A stretch of DNA of 45,047 bases, from assembly GCA_001794025.1 (NCBI GenBank), contig MGJA01000010.1, positions 26,288 through 71,334 on the forward strand. The letters run 5' to 3'. Both the position numbers and the translations under genes were made by a program. Position 1 is the stretch's first letter. Each line of letters opens with the position of its first letter. Under the pieces are notes generated by a model. It saw nothing but the letters and a program-made list of their open reading frames with translations. It was not told the DNA's origin and ran no database searches. Below, in pieces: positions 1-7,834 of this stretch. This DNA comes from Candidatus Yanofskybacteria bacterium RIFCSPHIGHO2_01_FULL_41_21 (GTDB taxonomy: Bacteria; Patescibacteriota; Minisyncoccia; 2-02-FULL-40-12; GWA2-44-9).

Positions 1-1779
1 ATCGCCTGGTCTGTCAACTGTAGAGTTGGTATTTAAATCAGAACTGTTAACAACAATATTCTGTTGAGTGAAACTATCAACACCGGAAAAAGTCGCATTC
101 GTAAGGACTGGGGCAAAGGCACCGGCTTGGGTTGATGATGGATTGATAGCTACTTGAAAGATTAGTTCATAAGCCAATGTTCCACCGGTACCGATACCGT
201 ATGGCAAGGTACCAATATTCCAAACAATTTGAGAATTACTTTTGTTGAAGGTCGGTTGGGTTTGACCACTGCCAACACTAACCACGTTTTTCCAAGTAAC
301 CCCTTGGGGTAACGTCCCGACTATTTTAGTATTTGAAAGTGCATTGCCCGGATTCGTCACCAGCCAATGAATAGTGAAGGTTGTACTCTTGCCAACTTGA
401 GGCGGCATCGGACCGGATGAGCCAAACGATGCATCGTTGTAATACATTTTTTGAGAAAATGTCGGTTGGCTCGTAATTTTGGTGATAATATCATCAACGA
501 CACTAATTTTATTAATATCAATCGTATCGGGAACATTCTCTGTTTCTAAAGCAATAGTCGCATGGACCAAGGTATTGCCAGAACCAGAACCTGACGTTTG
601 TTTTAATTTTACAGAAAAGACAACTGTACCAGTGGCTCTGGGCGCCAATGAATTAAAATCCGGAACCACGGTTGAATTCCAGTTAATAGTTCCCGTTGAA
701 GAATCGTAAAATCCACCACGCGTATCAAGCGACGACAAATCATACATACTACCGGCCAGTTTGACCGTTAAATTCAGTCCGCTGAATGTGAGGTTAGAGG
801 CGTTGGTATATTTGATTGAATATAAAAGTATATCGCCACCGTGAGAAATATAATTGGCGCTTCCATTAACTGTTGTGTTGATGTTAAGTAATGGTGTTGA
901 AATAACAGTGGTTACGGTTGTTTTCTCGTAGTCAACGTATGTTCCATTGATATTTCGTTGCAAGGTTACATTGACGGCCTTTGATTCGCCTTGTCGGCCA
1001 GTAAGAGTCCCCTGAATCGTAATTCTGGAACCTGAATCTTTTTTCACAATTGGCAAACTCCAAACTGTATTACCGGCAGTAGCATTAGGTGAGACCTTTG
1101 TTACCTTAAAACCATCCGGATAGGTCAATACAAATTGCAAGTCCGAAATATCATCTCCGCTTTGATTCCTGTAATCAAGGATATACGTTACCGCTTGACC
1201 CGATACTGAAGTCGGCGGACCGACAAGGGTCAGGGCAACTGGCACATCGGAAATAGTAGTTGAAAGTTGAGCCGATTTTTCAAATTTTGATTTCAAATCC
1301 CCTGCGTCAAATGTAAGTTTCGCAAACGCAACTTTAATATTACCCTTATCACCGACAAGAAATGAGTGAAATTCTTCATCTTTTGAAGCGCCAGGTTCAA
1401 GGTCGGGTTCATCTACAACTTGAACATTACCGTTACTGGTTACAATCTGGCCATCTTTTACAATCGCTGAACTTTGGGGATAGTTAAACGAAAGTTTTAC
1501 ATTACGAAGTGTTGTCTTGGTTTTGTTTTGATAATTAACTTTATAAACAATCTCATCCCCAACCGAGGCCTGAGTCGGACCATCTATAGTTAAAACAACA
1601 CCGCTCTCAGTAAACGAAGAGCCACCATACAAAAATAAAAGAACGCTAATTATCCCCAACACAACTGCGGTAATAGTAGACCAAAAAAGAGCCCTCCGCG
1701 ACATATGTGAAGTCGGTTTTGGCATTGCTGGTGGAACAGAATAAAGTGGAGTTTGGGTAAAAGTGGGTAAATCAGACAT
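1..1779 (-). CDS. DUF11-like repeat surface protein, 3' end outside window
   Basis: This open frame is absent from the ORF track because its stop lies beyond base 1. It starts MSDLPTFTQTPLYSVPP and runs 593 codons without a stop to the window edge. A short polar N-terminus is followed by one hydrophobic segment at about residues 30-50 (STITAVVLGIISVLLFLYGG). Repeated beta-rich blocks follow, with phrases such as SVGDEIVYKVNYQNKTKTTL, VSGQAVTYILDYRNQSGDDI and KSTFTIHWLVTNPGNALS. These resemble the DUF11/conserved-repeat (Ig-like) domains of bacterial surface proteins. It is probably a membrane-anchored extracellular protein with several such domains. It begins 18 nt downstream of the recO stop on the same strand. 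Its partner or ligand cannot be inferred. Confidence 0.8.
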   Translation of the reverse strand, partial: MSDLPTFTQTPLYSVPPAMPKPTSHMSRRALFWSTITAVVLGIISVLLFLYGGSSFTESGVVLTIDGPTQASVGDEIVYKVNYQNKTKTTLRNVKLSFNYPQSSAIVKDGQIVTSNGNVQVVDEPDLEPGASKDEEFHSFLVGDKGNIKVAFAKLTFDAGDLKSKFEKSAQLSTTISDVPVALTLVGPPTSVSGQAVTYILDYRNQSGDDISDLQFVLTYPDGFKVTKVSPNATAGNTVWSLPIVKKDSGSRITIQGTLTGRQGESKAVNVTLQRNINGTYVDYEKTTVTTVISTPLLNINTTVNGSANYISHGGDILLYSIKYTNASNLTFSGLNLTVKLAGSMYDLSSLDTRGGFYDSSTGTINWNSTVVPDFNSLAPRATGTVVFSVKLKQTSGSGSGNTLVHATIALETENVPDTIDINKISVVDDIITKITSQPTFSQKMYYNDASFGSSGPMPPQVGKSTTFTIHWLVTNPGNALSNTKIVGTLPQGVTWKNVVSVGSGQTQPTFNKSNSQIVWNIGTLPYGIGTGGTLAYELIFQVAINPSSTQAGAFAPVLTNATFSGVDSFTQQNIVVNSSDLNTNSTVDRPGD

Positions 1780-1797
1780 AGGGGTTTATTAATTATA

Positions 1798-2508
1798 TCA
1801 TTTTATAACCTGATAGAGAAAACCGAGGGATGATATTTTGCGCCCGACAGTGTATTCAAAAAAGGTATCTAAAGTGGAATGTTTAGTCGCTGGGGCTAAA
1901 CTTGTACCAATTAAAGAGTTTAAATCATTCTTTTCAAGCAATACACCTTGCCCACCCGCCAAAAAACAATCTGCGCACATCACTCCACCAAGTTCGGTGC
2001 TCAAGGCAATCATCCGTTCAGTCCCGACCATGGGATCGGTTGAGCAAACCACACATCTTTCAATTTGAGGTGCATATCCTAAAACTTTCAAAAAGCCCGC
2101 TTGATGTTTTCGAAATAACGGAAGAATGCCATCCGAAGACACATCATCAAAATCAACCAGCATCGTATTTAAAAATTCCCAGAGATGAGCATCTTTTTCA
2201 TTTTCAAAAGCAATCTTGTCCAGCACTTCGGTAAAAAATTGAACCGCCACCAGTTTGGGCAATGATTCCTTAATATTTAAATGTTGGTGAGACATCACCG
2301 CCGAAGAAATAATCGGCATTGATTTTCCATGAATCACTTCAAACTCCACGGTATTTAATAATTCCAAATGCATTGACTGCACCGAAGTCGGCTTGCACAC
2401 TCCCCTCGCCATCGCCCGCATCGTCCCATAATCCTCCGAATACAAAGTCACAATCTGATCGTATTCATTGGCCTGCTGTTTTTTAATCACAATCGCTTTA
2501 GTCCTCAT
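1798..2508 (-). CDS. recO: DNA repair protein RecO
   Basis: RecO works in RecFOR recombinational repair: it binds ssDNA and SSB and helps load RecA. The 236-residue product has the usual length. The N-terminus (MRTKAIVIKKQQANEYDQIVTLYS) matches the RecO OB-fold, where a self-contained start and the GTMRAMARGV region are typical. The middle is helical. A CxxC pair (CVVC, about residue 150) and a second (CADC, about 178) form the zinc-binding site found in many RecO proteins. The gene lies 39 nt downstream of the hydrolase gene on the same strand, and a heptamer array fills that gap. The family assignment is strong. The ATG at 2508 is the only sensible start. Confidence 0.9.
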   Translation of the reverse strand: MRTKAIVIKKQQANEYDQIVTLYSEDYGTMRAMARGVCKPTSVQSMHLELLNTVEFEVIHGKSMPIISSAVMSHQHLNIKESLPKLVAVQFFTEVLDKIAFENEKDAHLWEFLNTMLVDFDDVSSDGILPLFRKHQAGFLKVLGYAPQIERCVVCSTDPMVGTERMIALSTELGGVMCADCFLAGGQGVLLEKNDLNSLIGTSLAPATKHSTLDTFFEYTVGRKISSLGFLYQVIK

Positions 2509-2513
2509 GCGGG

Positions 2514-2543
2514 AGTTTCTAGTTTACAGTTTCTAGTTTACAG
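2514..2543 (-). repeat. Heptamer tandem array between hydrolase gene and recO
   Basis: On the minus strand this reads GTAAACT-AGAAACT-GTAAACT-AGAAACT, four exact-period heptamers (two 14-nt units). It sits 5 nt upstream of the recO start. It belongs to the GNNAAYT heptamer family found elsewhere in the window. Confidence 0.8.
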
Positions 2544-2547
2544 AAAA

Positions 2548-3123
2548 TTATTTAGCCATTTTTAATAATTCTTCCAAGACAACTGGTAATTCTTTTATTC
2601 CAGTTTCTTGACTGAAATGTCCCTTGCCATGCTCAATAAGTGTCCTAGCTCCTAATTTTTCTTTAAATGCATCCAAATTATCCAATGATACAAATTCATC
2701 GTCGTCAGAAAAAACAGCAACAATATTTTTTGTATGGTTTTTAACACTTTCAAAATCAATGGGTGTTTCTACCCATGGTCTCGCAATCTCAATTTCATTT
2801 TCGTCATAAACACCAATCAATTTTTTAATCCATCCGGCGACAAACACAACACCACCTATTTTCGCGTCTTCTTTTAGATCTCCCAAATATCTCAAAATGG
2901 CTTGGCAACCAATACTGTGACCGATTAAATACGTATTTTCATCTGGTTCCCCTACTAATTTTTCTAAAAACGGAACCCACTCCTCAATCCTAGGTTCATC
3001 TGTATTCGGCATAGCCGGCACCTGCACTTCAAATCCATTATTTTCCAACTCTTTTTTCAACCATGGAAACCAACCCTCTTCAGGAAACCCGCTCCAACCA
3101 TGAATAATAAATACTCGTTTCAT
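2548..3123 (-). CDS. RBBP9/YdeN-family alpha/beta hydrolase
   Basis: This small serine hydrolase (191 residues, normal for the RBBP9/YdeN family) opens with the beta1-loop signature VFIIHGWSG. The nucleophile elbow is GHSIG with Ser70. An acidic cluster (SDDDEF, about 140-144) and HGKGHFSQ (His169) supply the remaining triad members. No signal peptide is visible, so it should be cytoplasmic. Its ATG directly abuts the TAA of the preceding gene (TAAATG), so the two are almost certainly co-transcribed and coupled. Family members act on small esters or unknown substrates, so no specific substrate is claimed. Confidence 0.85.
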   Translation of the reverse strand: MKRVFIIHGWSGFPEEGWFPWLKKELENNGFEVQVPAMPNTDEPRIEEWVPFLEKLVGEPDENTYLIGHSIGCQAILRYLGDLKEDAKIGGVVFVAGWIKKLIGVYDENEIEIARPWVETPIDFESVKNHTKNIVAVFSDDDEFVSLDNLDAFKEKLGARTLIEHGKGHFSQETGIKELPVVLEELLKMAK

Positions 3124-3732
3124 TTATTCTATTACATGCTTTTCAAGAAAAACCGGCTTATTCTGACTAAGAGTTTTTTCCACAGTATCACCAACACCTT
3201 CACTTGCATTAACCTGAAACCCTACCAAGGCATCTGAAGCATTTACAACTTCGGTATTTCTTTCAAAATAGGTATTGGGGTCAACTACGGTATTTTGTTT
3301 ATTTTCTATCAATGCCTGAGGATTTGCTTTTCTTAACGCTTCCAATTGAGTTATTAATAACCCGGCTTGTTCTGAAGTTATCACTCCTTCCGTCGCCCGT
3401 TTGCGATAATGGGCAGAATAAAGTTCAAGAATAACTGGTAAGAATATTTTTATATATTTCGCTTCTGGATCTAACTTAAGGGCTTCATCCGTTGCGAACC
3501 AGTCGACATTTAAGGCCCCACCCGAAACAATACCGTCTCCTCGTTCTATTATTTTTCTCACCGCATTTCTAACTCCAATTTCTATCTCAGGACTAGTTTT
3601 TCTCCAACTACCGGATATTCCAAACCACAAAGTGCCTTTCCGGCGCTTTAAACTATCTAAACGAGTAAACAATTCCTCCAACGACCCAGCAAGTAATGAT
3701 TCTTTTTTATTTTGTGGAAGTTCTGTCGTCAT
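3124..3732 (-). CDS. SLOG/DprA-like Rossmann-fold hypothetical protein
   Basis: This is a 202-residue protein of unknown function. Two glycine-rich stretches, GISGSWRKT (about 38-46) and GIVSGGALNVDWFATDEAL (about 72-90), resemble the nucleotide-binding loops of the SLOG superfamily (LOG/lysine decarboxylase-like, DprA-like, TIR-associated sensors). The C-terminal part has NTYFERNTEVVNASDALVGF and a final VEKTLSQNKPVF strand, as in proteins that bind a nucleotide-type ligand and store a phosphate loop. It abuts the downstream hydrolase gene without a gap and follows ileS by 13 nt on the same strand. SLOG membership is inferred from motif shape only. Confidence 0.6.
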   Translation of the reverse strand: MTTELPQNKKESLLAGSLEELFTRLDSLKRRKGTLWFGISGSWRKTSPEIEIGVRNAVRKIIERGDGIVSGGALNVDWFATDEALKLDPEAKYIKIFLPVILELYSAHYRKRATEGVITSEQAGLLITQLEALRKANPQALIENKQNTVVDPNTYFERNTEVVNASDALVGFQVNASEGVGDTVEKTLSQNKPVFLEKHVIE

Positions 3733-3745
3733 TTTATTAAAAACC

Positions 3746-6700
3746 TTACTTTTTAATTCCTAAGTAAATCTTTTTATCTGGTCCCAATAAGGATTCCTTA
3801 TACAGGTCGTAGTCGCCGTGTTTCTCTTTTTGTTCAAGCGATTTTAAAACCGTATCTTTTTTAATTTCTTCGGACCATTCGGTGATGGCGGAAATTATTT
3901 CTTTGTCTTCACTATACCAATCAACCATGACAGAATCATCCATCTGGTATTTGGCTTCTTTGCGCATATCTTGAATTTGACGCATCAGTTCTCGCGCATA
4001 ACCTTCGCGAGTTAATTCCGGCGTAAGTTCCCATTCAAAATCCATTTTCGGTAAACTCTCGTCAGGTTTTATGTATTTTATTTTTTTAACATTTAACTCT
4101 TCCCTTATTAAATCTTCCAGATTCCCAAATTCTTCGGTAGATTTAAATATAGAAAGAGGTTGACGAACCTTAATTTGTTTATCCTTTCTCAATTTAAGGC
4201 CAACGGCTATGGCTTCTCTCGCTAAATTCATCCTTAATTCTAATTTATCATCCACATATTTCCTATGAAATTTCGGCCAATCAGTTAAATGAACGGATTC
4301 GGGTTCATTCATTGAAAATTGTAAATTGGTAACTGATAATTGTCGATTGCTTTGCAATCGGTGGTACATATCTTCCGCCATAAAAGGTGTAAATGGAGCA
4401 AGGAGTTTAGATACTTCTATTAATACATTTCTCAATAATGGCAATGCTTCTTTTCGACGACGCGAACGGCGCAACCACCAATTAGATAAATCATCAGTTA
4501 AAAATTGATCAATGGCTCGGCCTGCCGAAGCGACATCATATTTATCCAAATTATCGGTCACGGAAGAAATTGTCCGATGTAGACGAGACATCAGCCATTT
4601 GTCTAATAAGGTAAAAGTCAAAAGCCCTAAGTCATAAGTATCAGAATTATTACTTTTTGCTTCTTCCTTTTTACTTTCTGCGTAGAGTTCATAAAAACGA
4701 ATACAGTTTTGAAGTGTGAAGAAAAAACCTTTCAATTTATCTTCAATCTCCCGAGGGATTACGGCTTTACTTTCCCCAGCCGCAACAGTGGACATAAAAT
4801 ACCAACGAATAACATCCGTACCGTATTTATCCATCAGTTCCATCACGGGCACAAAGTTACCTTTTGATTTAGACATTTTCTGGCCTTTCTCATCTAGGGT
4901 GTGTCCAAGAACTAAAACATTTTTATAAGGAGCACCCCGACCAAGCAAAGTTGAAATACCTAAAAGTGTCCAGAACCAACCACGGGTCTGGTCAACGGCT
5001 TCCACAATAAAATCGGCCGGAAATTGTTTTTTAAAAACATCTTTATTTTCAAACGGATAATGCCATTGAGCAAAGGGCATCGCGCCGGAATCAAACCAGA
5101 CATCAATGAGGTCGGGAATCTTTCTCATTTTTGACTTACACTTTGGACATTTAATGACGACGTCATCAATAAATGGCCGGTGTAAATCCAATTCGCCGTA
5201 TTCATTGCGCGGAATTTTGCGCCATTCCAGTTTACGAATTTCCGCAAGATTAGGAGCAAAATACGGGAAGACATCGGGATTTTTCAATTCGTCTCCGGAA
5301 TATCCATGAGCAATGGCCTGAAAGAAATACATCGGCTGACCATGAGTAACTATCAAAATTTTCTTGTTGCGGTGCTTTGATTCCATATCTTTCATAAAAT
5401 CAGTCACTCGTGTCCTTATTGATTCCGCGCTTTCGGTTCCTTCCGCATACTGCATGGTTCCGGTATCCGATTTACCCTCAAATTCAAGAAGGTATTCCTT
5501 CTCAACTAATCTTTCATCTGTTTCGACTTTATGGTGCAAAACCTGACCCGCTATTTCCGCGGTCTCCTTAGTTCTAAAAAATGGTGAGGCATAAATCGCA
5601 TCAATGCCATCTAGTTTTAAAAGTTCCAATGAACGCTCCACACCCTCTCGACCTTCATCTGTAAGGTGGTAGGTGTCTAAACTAAGTTGTGAATTGACAA
5701 TTGGTTTATCACTACTTTCATTACGAGTCGTCGCTCCATGACGCATTATGTAATAAGTATTTTTAGAACCGAGAGACAGTTTCTCCAGTTCTTTAATAGA
5801 GCCAATGGCGGTTTTGTGGTCACACTGACCGCACTCCCAAATTGGGAGTGGTGTCCCCCAATATCTTTCACGGGATAGTGTCCAGTCCCTTCCTTCTCGC
5901 AACCATCCGCCAAATCGTCCATCTTTAATATGTTCAGGAACCCAATTGACGGTTGCATTATTGGCGAGCAATTCTTTGTTAAGCGCAGATGTTCGTATAA
6001 ACCAAGACGTTTTGGCGTAATACAACAAAGGCGTATTACAACGCCAACAGAACGGATAGTCGTGCTCATAGTCCTCAATTTTTAAAAGTTGATTTCTTTC
6101 CTGAAGTTTTTCAAGAATTAAATCTTCAACGGCCTTGTTCTTTTTTCCGTTCTCAATAATAGCTTTTCCGCCGAGTCCGTCACCCAGAGAATCAATAAAC
6201 TTCCCCTGTTCGGTAACAGTATGAATTTTTGGTAAGTTTAATTTTGTACCAAGAATATAGTCATCTTCACCATACATCACCGCCGTATGAACCACGCCCG
6301 TTCCGTCTGTTGTAGAAACAAAATCTGCTGGATAGACCTTATATGATGTATCGGATTTCAGTTCCGGCACATCAAACAATGGTTCATATTCTAAACCAAC
6401 CAGTTCACTGCCTTTGTAGTTCTTGGCCATTAGCGAATAGCCATTAGCCGACCCAAATACTTTTTCCACCAAATCCTTCGCTAGGATTAATTTTTCTCCA
6501 TCAAGTTCAACGGTCGCGTAATCAATTTCGGGTCCCACCGCTAAAGCAACATTGCCCGGTAACGTCCACGGGGTAGTCGTCCATGCAAGAATATACACCG
6601 GCGAATTTCCAATTTCCAATTTCCAATTTCCAATTTTGGAATGCGGACCTATAACTTTAAATTTAAGGTAGACGGACCTCTCCGTCGTCAGTTTATATCC

Positions 6701-7288
6701 TTGAGAAACCTCATGGGCCGAAAGAGCTGTTCCGCATCGGACACAAAGAGGCACAATCTTGTGGGCCTGATAAAGCAAGTCCTTATCCCAAATCGTCTTA
6801 AGAATATTCCAGACCGATTCCATATATCCCGTTTCGTAGGTAACATACGGATGATCCAGATCCAGCCAAAAACCCATCCGCCGCGTCATGTCTTCCCATT
6901 CTTTGGTATACTTCCAAACACTTTGTCGGGCTTTGCGATTAAACTTAGCAATACCGTATTCTTCAATCTGTTTTTTATTACTAAAACCCAGTTCTTTTTC
7001 AATTTCAATTTCCACGGGTAAACCATGGGTATCCCAACCGGCTTTTCGGAGAACAAAAAAGCCCCGCATGGTTTTATAGCGTCCGTATAAGTCCTTCGGC
7101 AAACGAGTTAAAAAGTGACCGATATGGGGCTTGCCATTGGCGGTGGGCGGACCTTCCCAAAACACAAAACGCTTCCCCTCCCGGCGAAGCTCAAGTGATT
7201 TCTCAAAAATAGCATGATCGTCCCAAAATTTCCGGACCTTATCCTCCGTATTCTTGAAGTCGTACACCAGGTAGTAGAAATCCGACAT
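3746..7288 (-). CDS. ileS: Isoleucyl-tRNA synthetase with inserted histidine-phosphatase domain
   Basis: IleRS charges tRNA-Ile. The 1180-residue product has the class I signatures HIGH (PHIGHFL, His55-His58) and KMSKSKGN (about 802), the CP1 editing region (TTPWTLPGN), and cysteine pairs CVRC, CWRC, CGQC and CPKC. The catalytic core is interrupted at about residues 505-700 by a complete histidine-phosphatase (phosphoglycerate-mutase-like) module: YIMRHGATTR near 513, ASPFFRTKETAE in the middle, and VTHGQPM near 649. Normal IleRS resumes at DLHRPFIDDV and DVWFDSGAM. The insert is in frame, and both RHG and THG histidines are present, so it may be active. Residues 1-8 (MSDFYYLV) come from the leader hairpin; conventional IleRS homology begins near YDFKNTEDKVRKFW. 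Two heptamer-derived segments (GNWKLEIGN and NRQLSVTNLQFS) also sit in the frame. Confidence 0.95.
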   Translation of the reverse strand: MSDFYYLVYDFKNTEDKVRKFWDDHAIFEKSLELRREGKRFVFWEGPPTANGKPHIGHFLTRLPKDLYGRYKTMRGFFVLRKAGWDTHGLPVEIEIEKELGFSNKKQIEEYGIAKFNRKARQSVWKYTKEWEDMTRRMGFWLDLDHPYVTYETGYMESVWNILKTIWDKDLLYQAHKIVPLCVRCGTALSAHEVSQGYKLTTERSVYLKFKVIGPHSKIGNWKLEIGNSPVYILAWTTTPWTLPGNVALAVGPEIDYATVELDGEKLILAKDLVEKVFGSANGYSLMAKNYKGSELVGLEYEPLFDVPELKSDTSYKVYPADFVSTTDGTGVVHTAVMYGEDDYILGTKLNLPKIHTVTEQGKFIDSLGDGLGGKAIIENGKKNKAVEDLILEKLQERNQLLKIEDYEHDYPFCWRCNTPLLYYAKTSWFIRTSALNKELLANNATVNWVPEHIKDGRFGGWLREGRDWTLSRERYWGTPLPIWECGQCDHKTAIGSIKELEKLSLGSKNTYYIMRHGATTRNESSDKPIVNSQLSLDTYHLTDEGREGVERSLELLKLDGIDAIYASPFFRTKETAEIAGQVLHHKVETDERLVEKEYLLEFEGKSDTGTMQYAEGTESAESIRTRVTDFMKDMESKHRNKKILIVTHGQPMYFFQAIAHGYSGDELKNPDVFPYFAPNLAEIRKLEWRKIPRNEYGELDLHRPFIDDVVIKCPKCKSKMRKIPDLIDVWFDSGAMPFAQWHYPFENKDVFKKQFPADFIVEAVDQTRGWFWTLLGISTLLGRGAPYKNVLVLGHTLDEKGQKMSKSKGNFVPVMELMDKYGTDVIRWYFMSTVAAGESKAVIPREIEDKLKGFFFTLQNCIRFYELYAESKKEEAKSNNSDTYDLGLLTFTLLDKWLMSRLHRTISSVTDNLDKYDVASAGRAIDQFLTDDLSNWWLRRSRRRKEALPLLRNVLIEVSKLLAPFTPFMAEDMYHRLQSNRQLSVTNLQFSMNEPESVHLTDWPKFHRKYVDDKLELRMNLAREAIAVGLKLRKDKQIKVRQPLSIFKSTEEFGNLEDLIREELNVKKIKYIKPDESLPKMDFEWELTPELTREGYARELMRQIQDMRKEAKYQMDDSVMVDWYSEDKEIISAITEWSEEIKKDTVLKSLEQKEKHGDYDLYKESLLGPDKKIYLGIKK
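4314..4348 (-). repeat. Degenerate heptamer array inside ileS
   Basis: Five consecutive heptamers are visible on the plus strand: GAAAATT, GTAAATT, GGTAACT, GATAATT, GTCGATT. They encode part of the C-terminal region of IleRS (RQLSVTNLQF) without breaking the frame, although 7 is not a multiple of 3. Confidence 0.7.
6427..6450 (-). repeat. GCCATTA/GCGAATA heptamer array inside ileS
   Basis: On the plus strand it reads GCCATTA-GCGAATA-GCCATTA-GCC. It is the second heptamer type (GNNATTA) and encodes GYSLMA in a predicted surface segment of the IleRS editing region. Confidence 0.65.
6604..6638 (-). repeat. Perfect (GGAAATT)4 heptamer array inside ileS
   Basis: Four exact copies of AATTTCC (GGAAATT on the coding strand) are followed by a degenerate fifth. 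Translation gives IGNWKLEIGN, an insertion just before PVYILAWTTTPW in the editing domain. It is the cleanest example of the heptamer type in this gene. Confidence 0.9.
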
Positions 7289-7403
7289 GCACCTTAGGTT
7301 TTAGACCCAAGCCACAACATCGGACTTTCTTGTTATCTTTATGTCCCGAGGCAGTTAATCTAATCGGTGTAACTAAAACCCGGTCGGATTTTCACTACCT
7401 GGT
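7266..7403 (-). promoter_or_regulatory. ileS leader: structured RNA candidate shared with tsaD
   Basis: On the minus strand a 20-21 nt arm CCAGGTAGTGAAAATCCGAC (7403-7383) pairs with GTCGGATTTCTACTACCTGG (7286-7266) with two non-pairing positions. After CG on the left, an inner 8-bp stem GGTTTTAG/CTAAAACC (7380-7373 with 7304-7297) closes a loop of about 68 nt. On the right side a 10-nt bulge TAAGGTGCAT separates the stems, and the ileS ATG overlaps the bulge and outer stem. The tsaD leader has the same design with a different inner stem. The right arm is translated as the first residues of IleRS. Folding would hide the start codon, so translational control is the natural inference. Confidence 0.8.
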
Positions 7404-7416
7404 ACATATCCTCTTT

Positions 7417-7444
7417 ACTATACCTTATTTTGATTAAAATTCAA
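7417..7444 (-). promoter_or_regulatory. Promoter of ileS
   Basis: On the minus strand TTGAAT (7444-7439), a 16-nt spacer and TATAGT (7422-7417) form a sigma70-type promoter. The expected start of transcription is near 7410, so the mRNA would begin a few bases before the leader hairpin. Confidence 0.6.
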
Positions 7445-7674
7445 CTTGATTTTATGTAAAAAGAAGCCCTTAATACTCTCGAGAGTAGGCTACTGTATTT
7501 CGAATCAAGGTCCGGAATCGCCGAAATCCCAAATTCCTAATCCTGCCAGAATTGTGAAGATCAAGGTCTTTGCAAGCGTGCGGATAAATTTGTGACACTC
7601 CTTATCTGTCTTTAATGCGGATGTTTAGCTGCCGCAACAAAAACCGTAGCCAAAGAAGAAGCCAGATAATAAAT
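7445..7674. other. Intergenic stretch before the DGR template repeat
   Basis: About 230 bases separate the ileS promoter and the template repeat. I see no convincing gene, RNA or long inverted repeat in it. The short ORFs read here by the track are antisense shadows of the template repeat. Confidence 0.5.
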
Positions 7675-7795
7675 GACGCGGTATGACTCCGACAACGTGC
7701 CGTACCTGTACCTCAACGACGACGAACCGGCGCTGAACGCGAACTGGAACGACAATGCCAATCCGAAGTGGGGTGCCCCGTCCTTCGGTAGTGTC
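7675..7795 (+). repeat. DGR template repeat (TR)
   Basis: This 121-nt segment matches the 3' end of the target gene (9350-9470, opposite strand). From 7675 to 7790 I count 23 differences, every one at a template adenine (to G, T or C) and none at any other base. The last 20 bases (TGGGGTGCCCCGTCCTTCGG) are identical and would be the homing-initiation region. The only non-adenine change is T to G just after it. The template is rich in AAC/AAT codons, as expected for adenine-directed variation. It is much more GC-rich than its surroundings. Upstream of 7675 the match decays. Confidence 0.92.
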
Positions 7796-7797
7796 CA

Positions 7798-7834
7798 TAA
7801 ACTTAAAAACGGCTTCATGCCGTTTTTAAGTTTA
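7798..7834 (-). terminator. Hairpin between TR and avd
   Basis: A perfect 16-bp stem TAAACTTAAAAACGGC/GCCGTTTTTAAGTTTA with loop TTCAT. It overlaps the last codons and stop of avd and can terminate avd transcription (the U-run is in the stem). It also ends 3 nt from the TR, so it may mark the end of the template RNA. Confidence 0.7.

Noticed and set aside
479-709. Plus-strand 76-aa ORF
   Set aside because: It is a shadow of the long DUF11-like frame on the minus strand, which continues through the window edge.
6604-6638. CRISPR array
   Set aside because: The 7-nt units have no spacers and no cas genes are present. The same holds for the other heptamer arrays.
7266-7403. T-box riboswitch before ileS
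   Set aside because: No T-box consensus bulge, specifier loop or terminator/antiterminator pair is visible, and the same structure precedes tsaD, which is not an aminoacylation gene.
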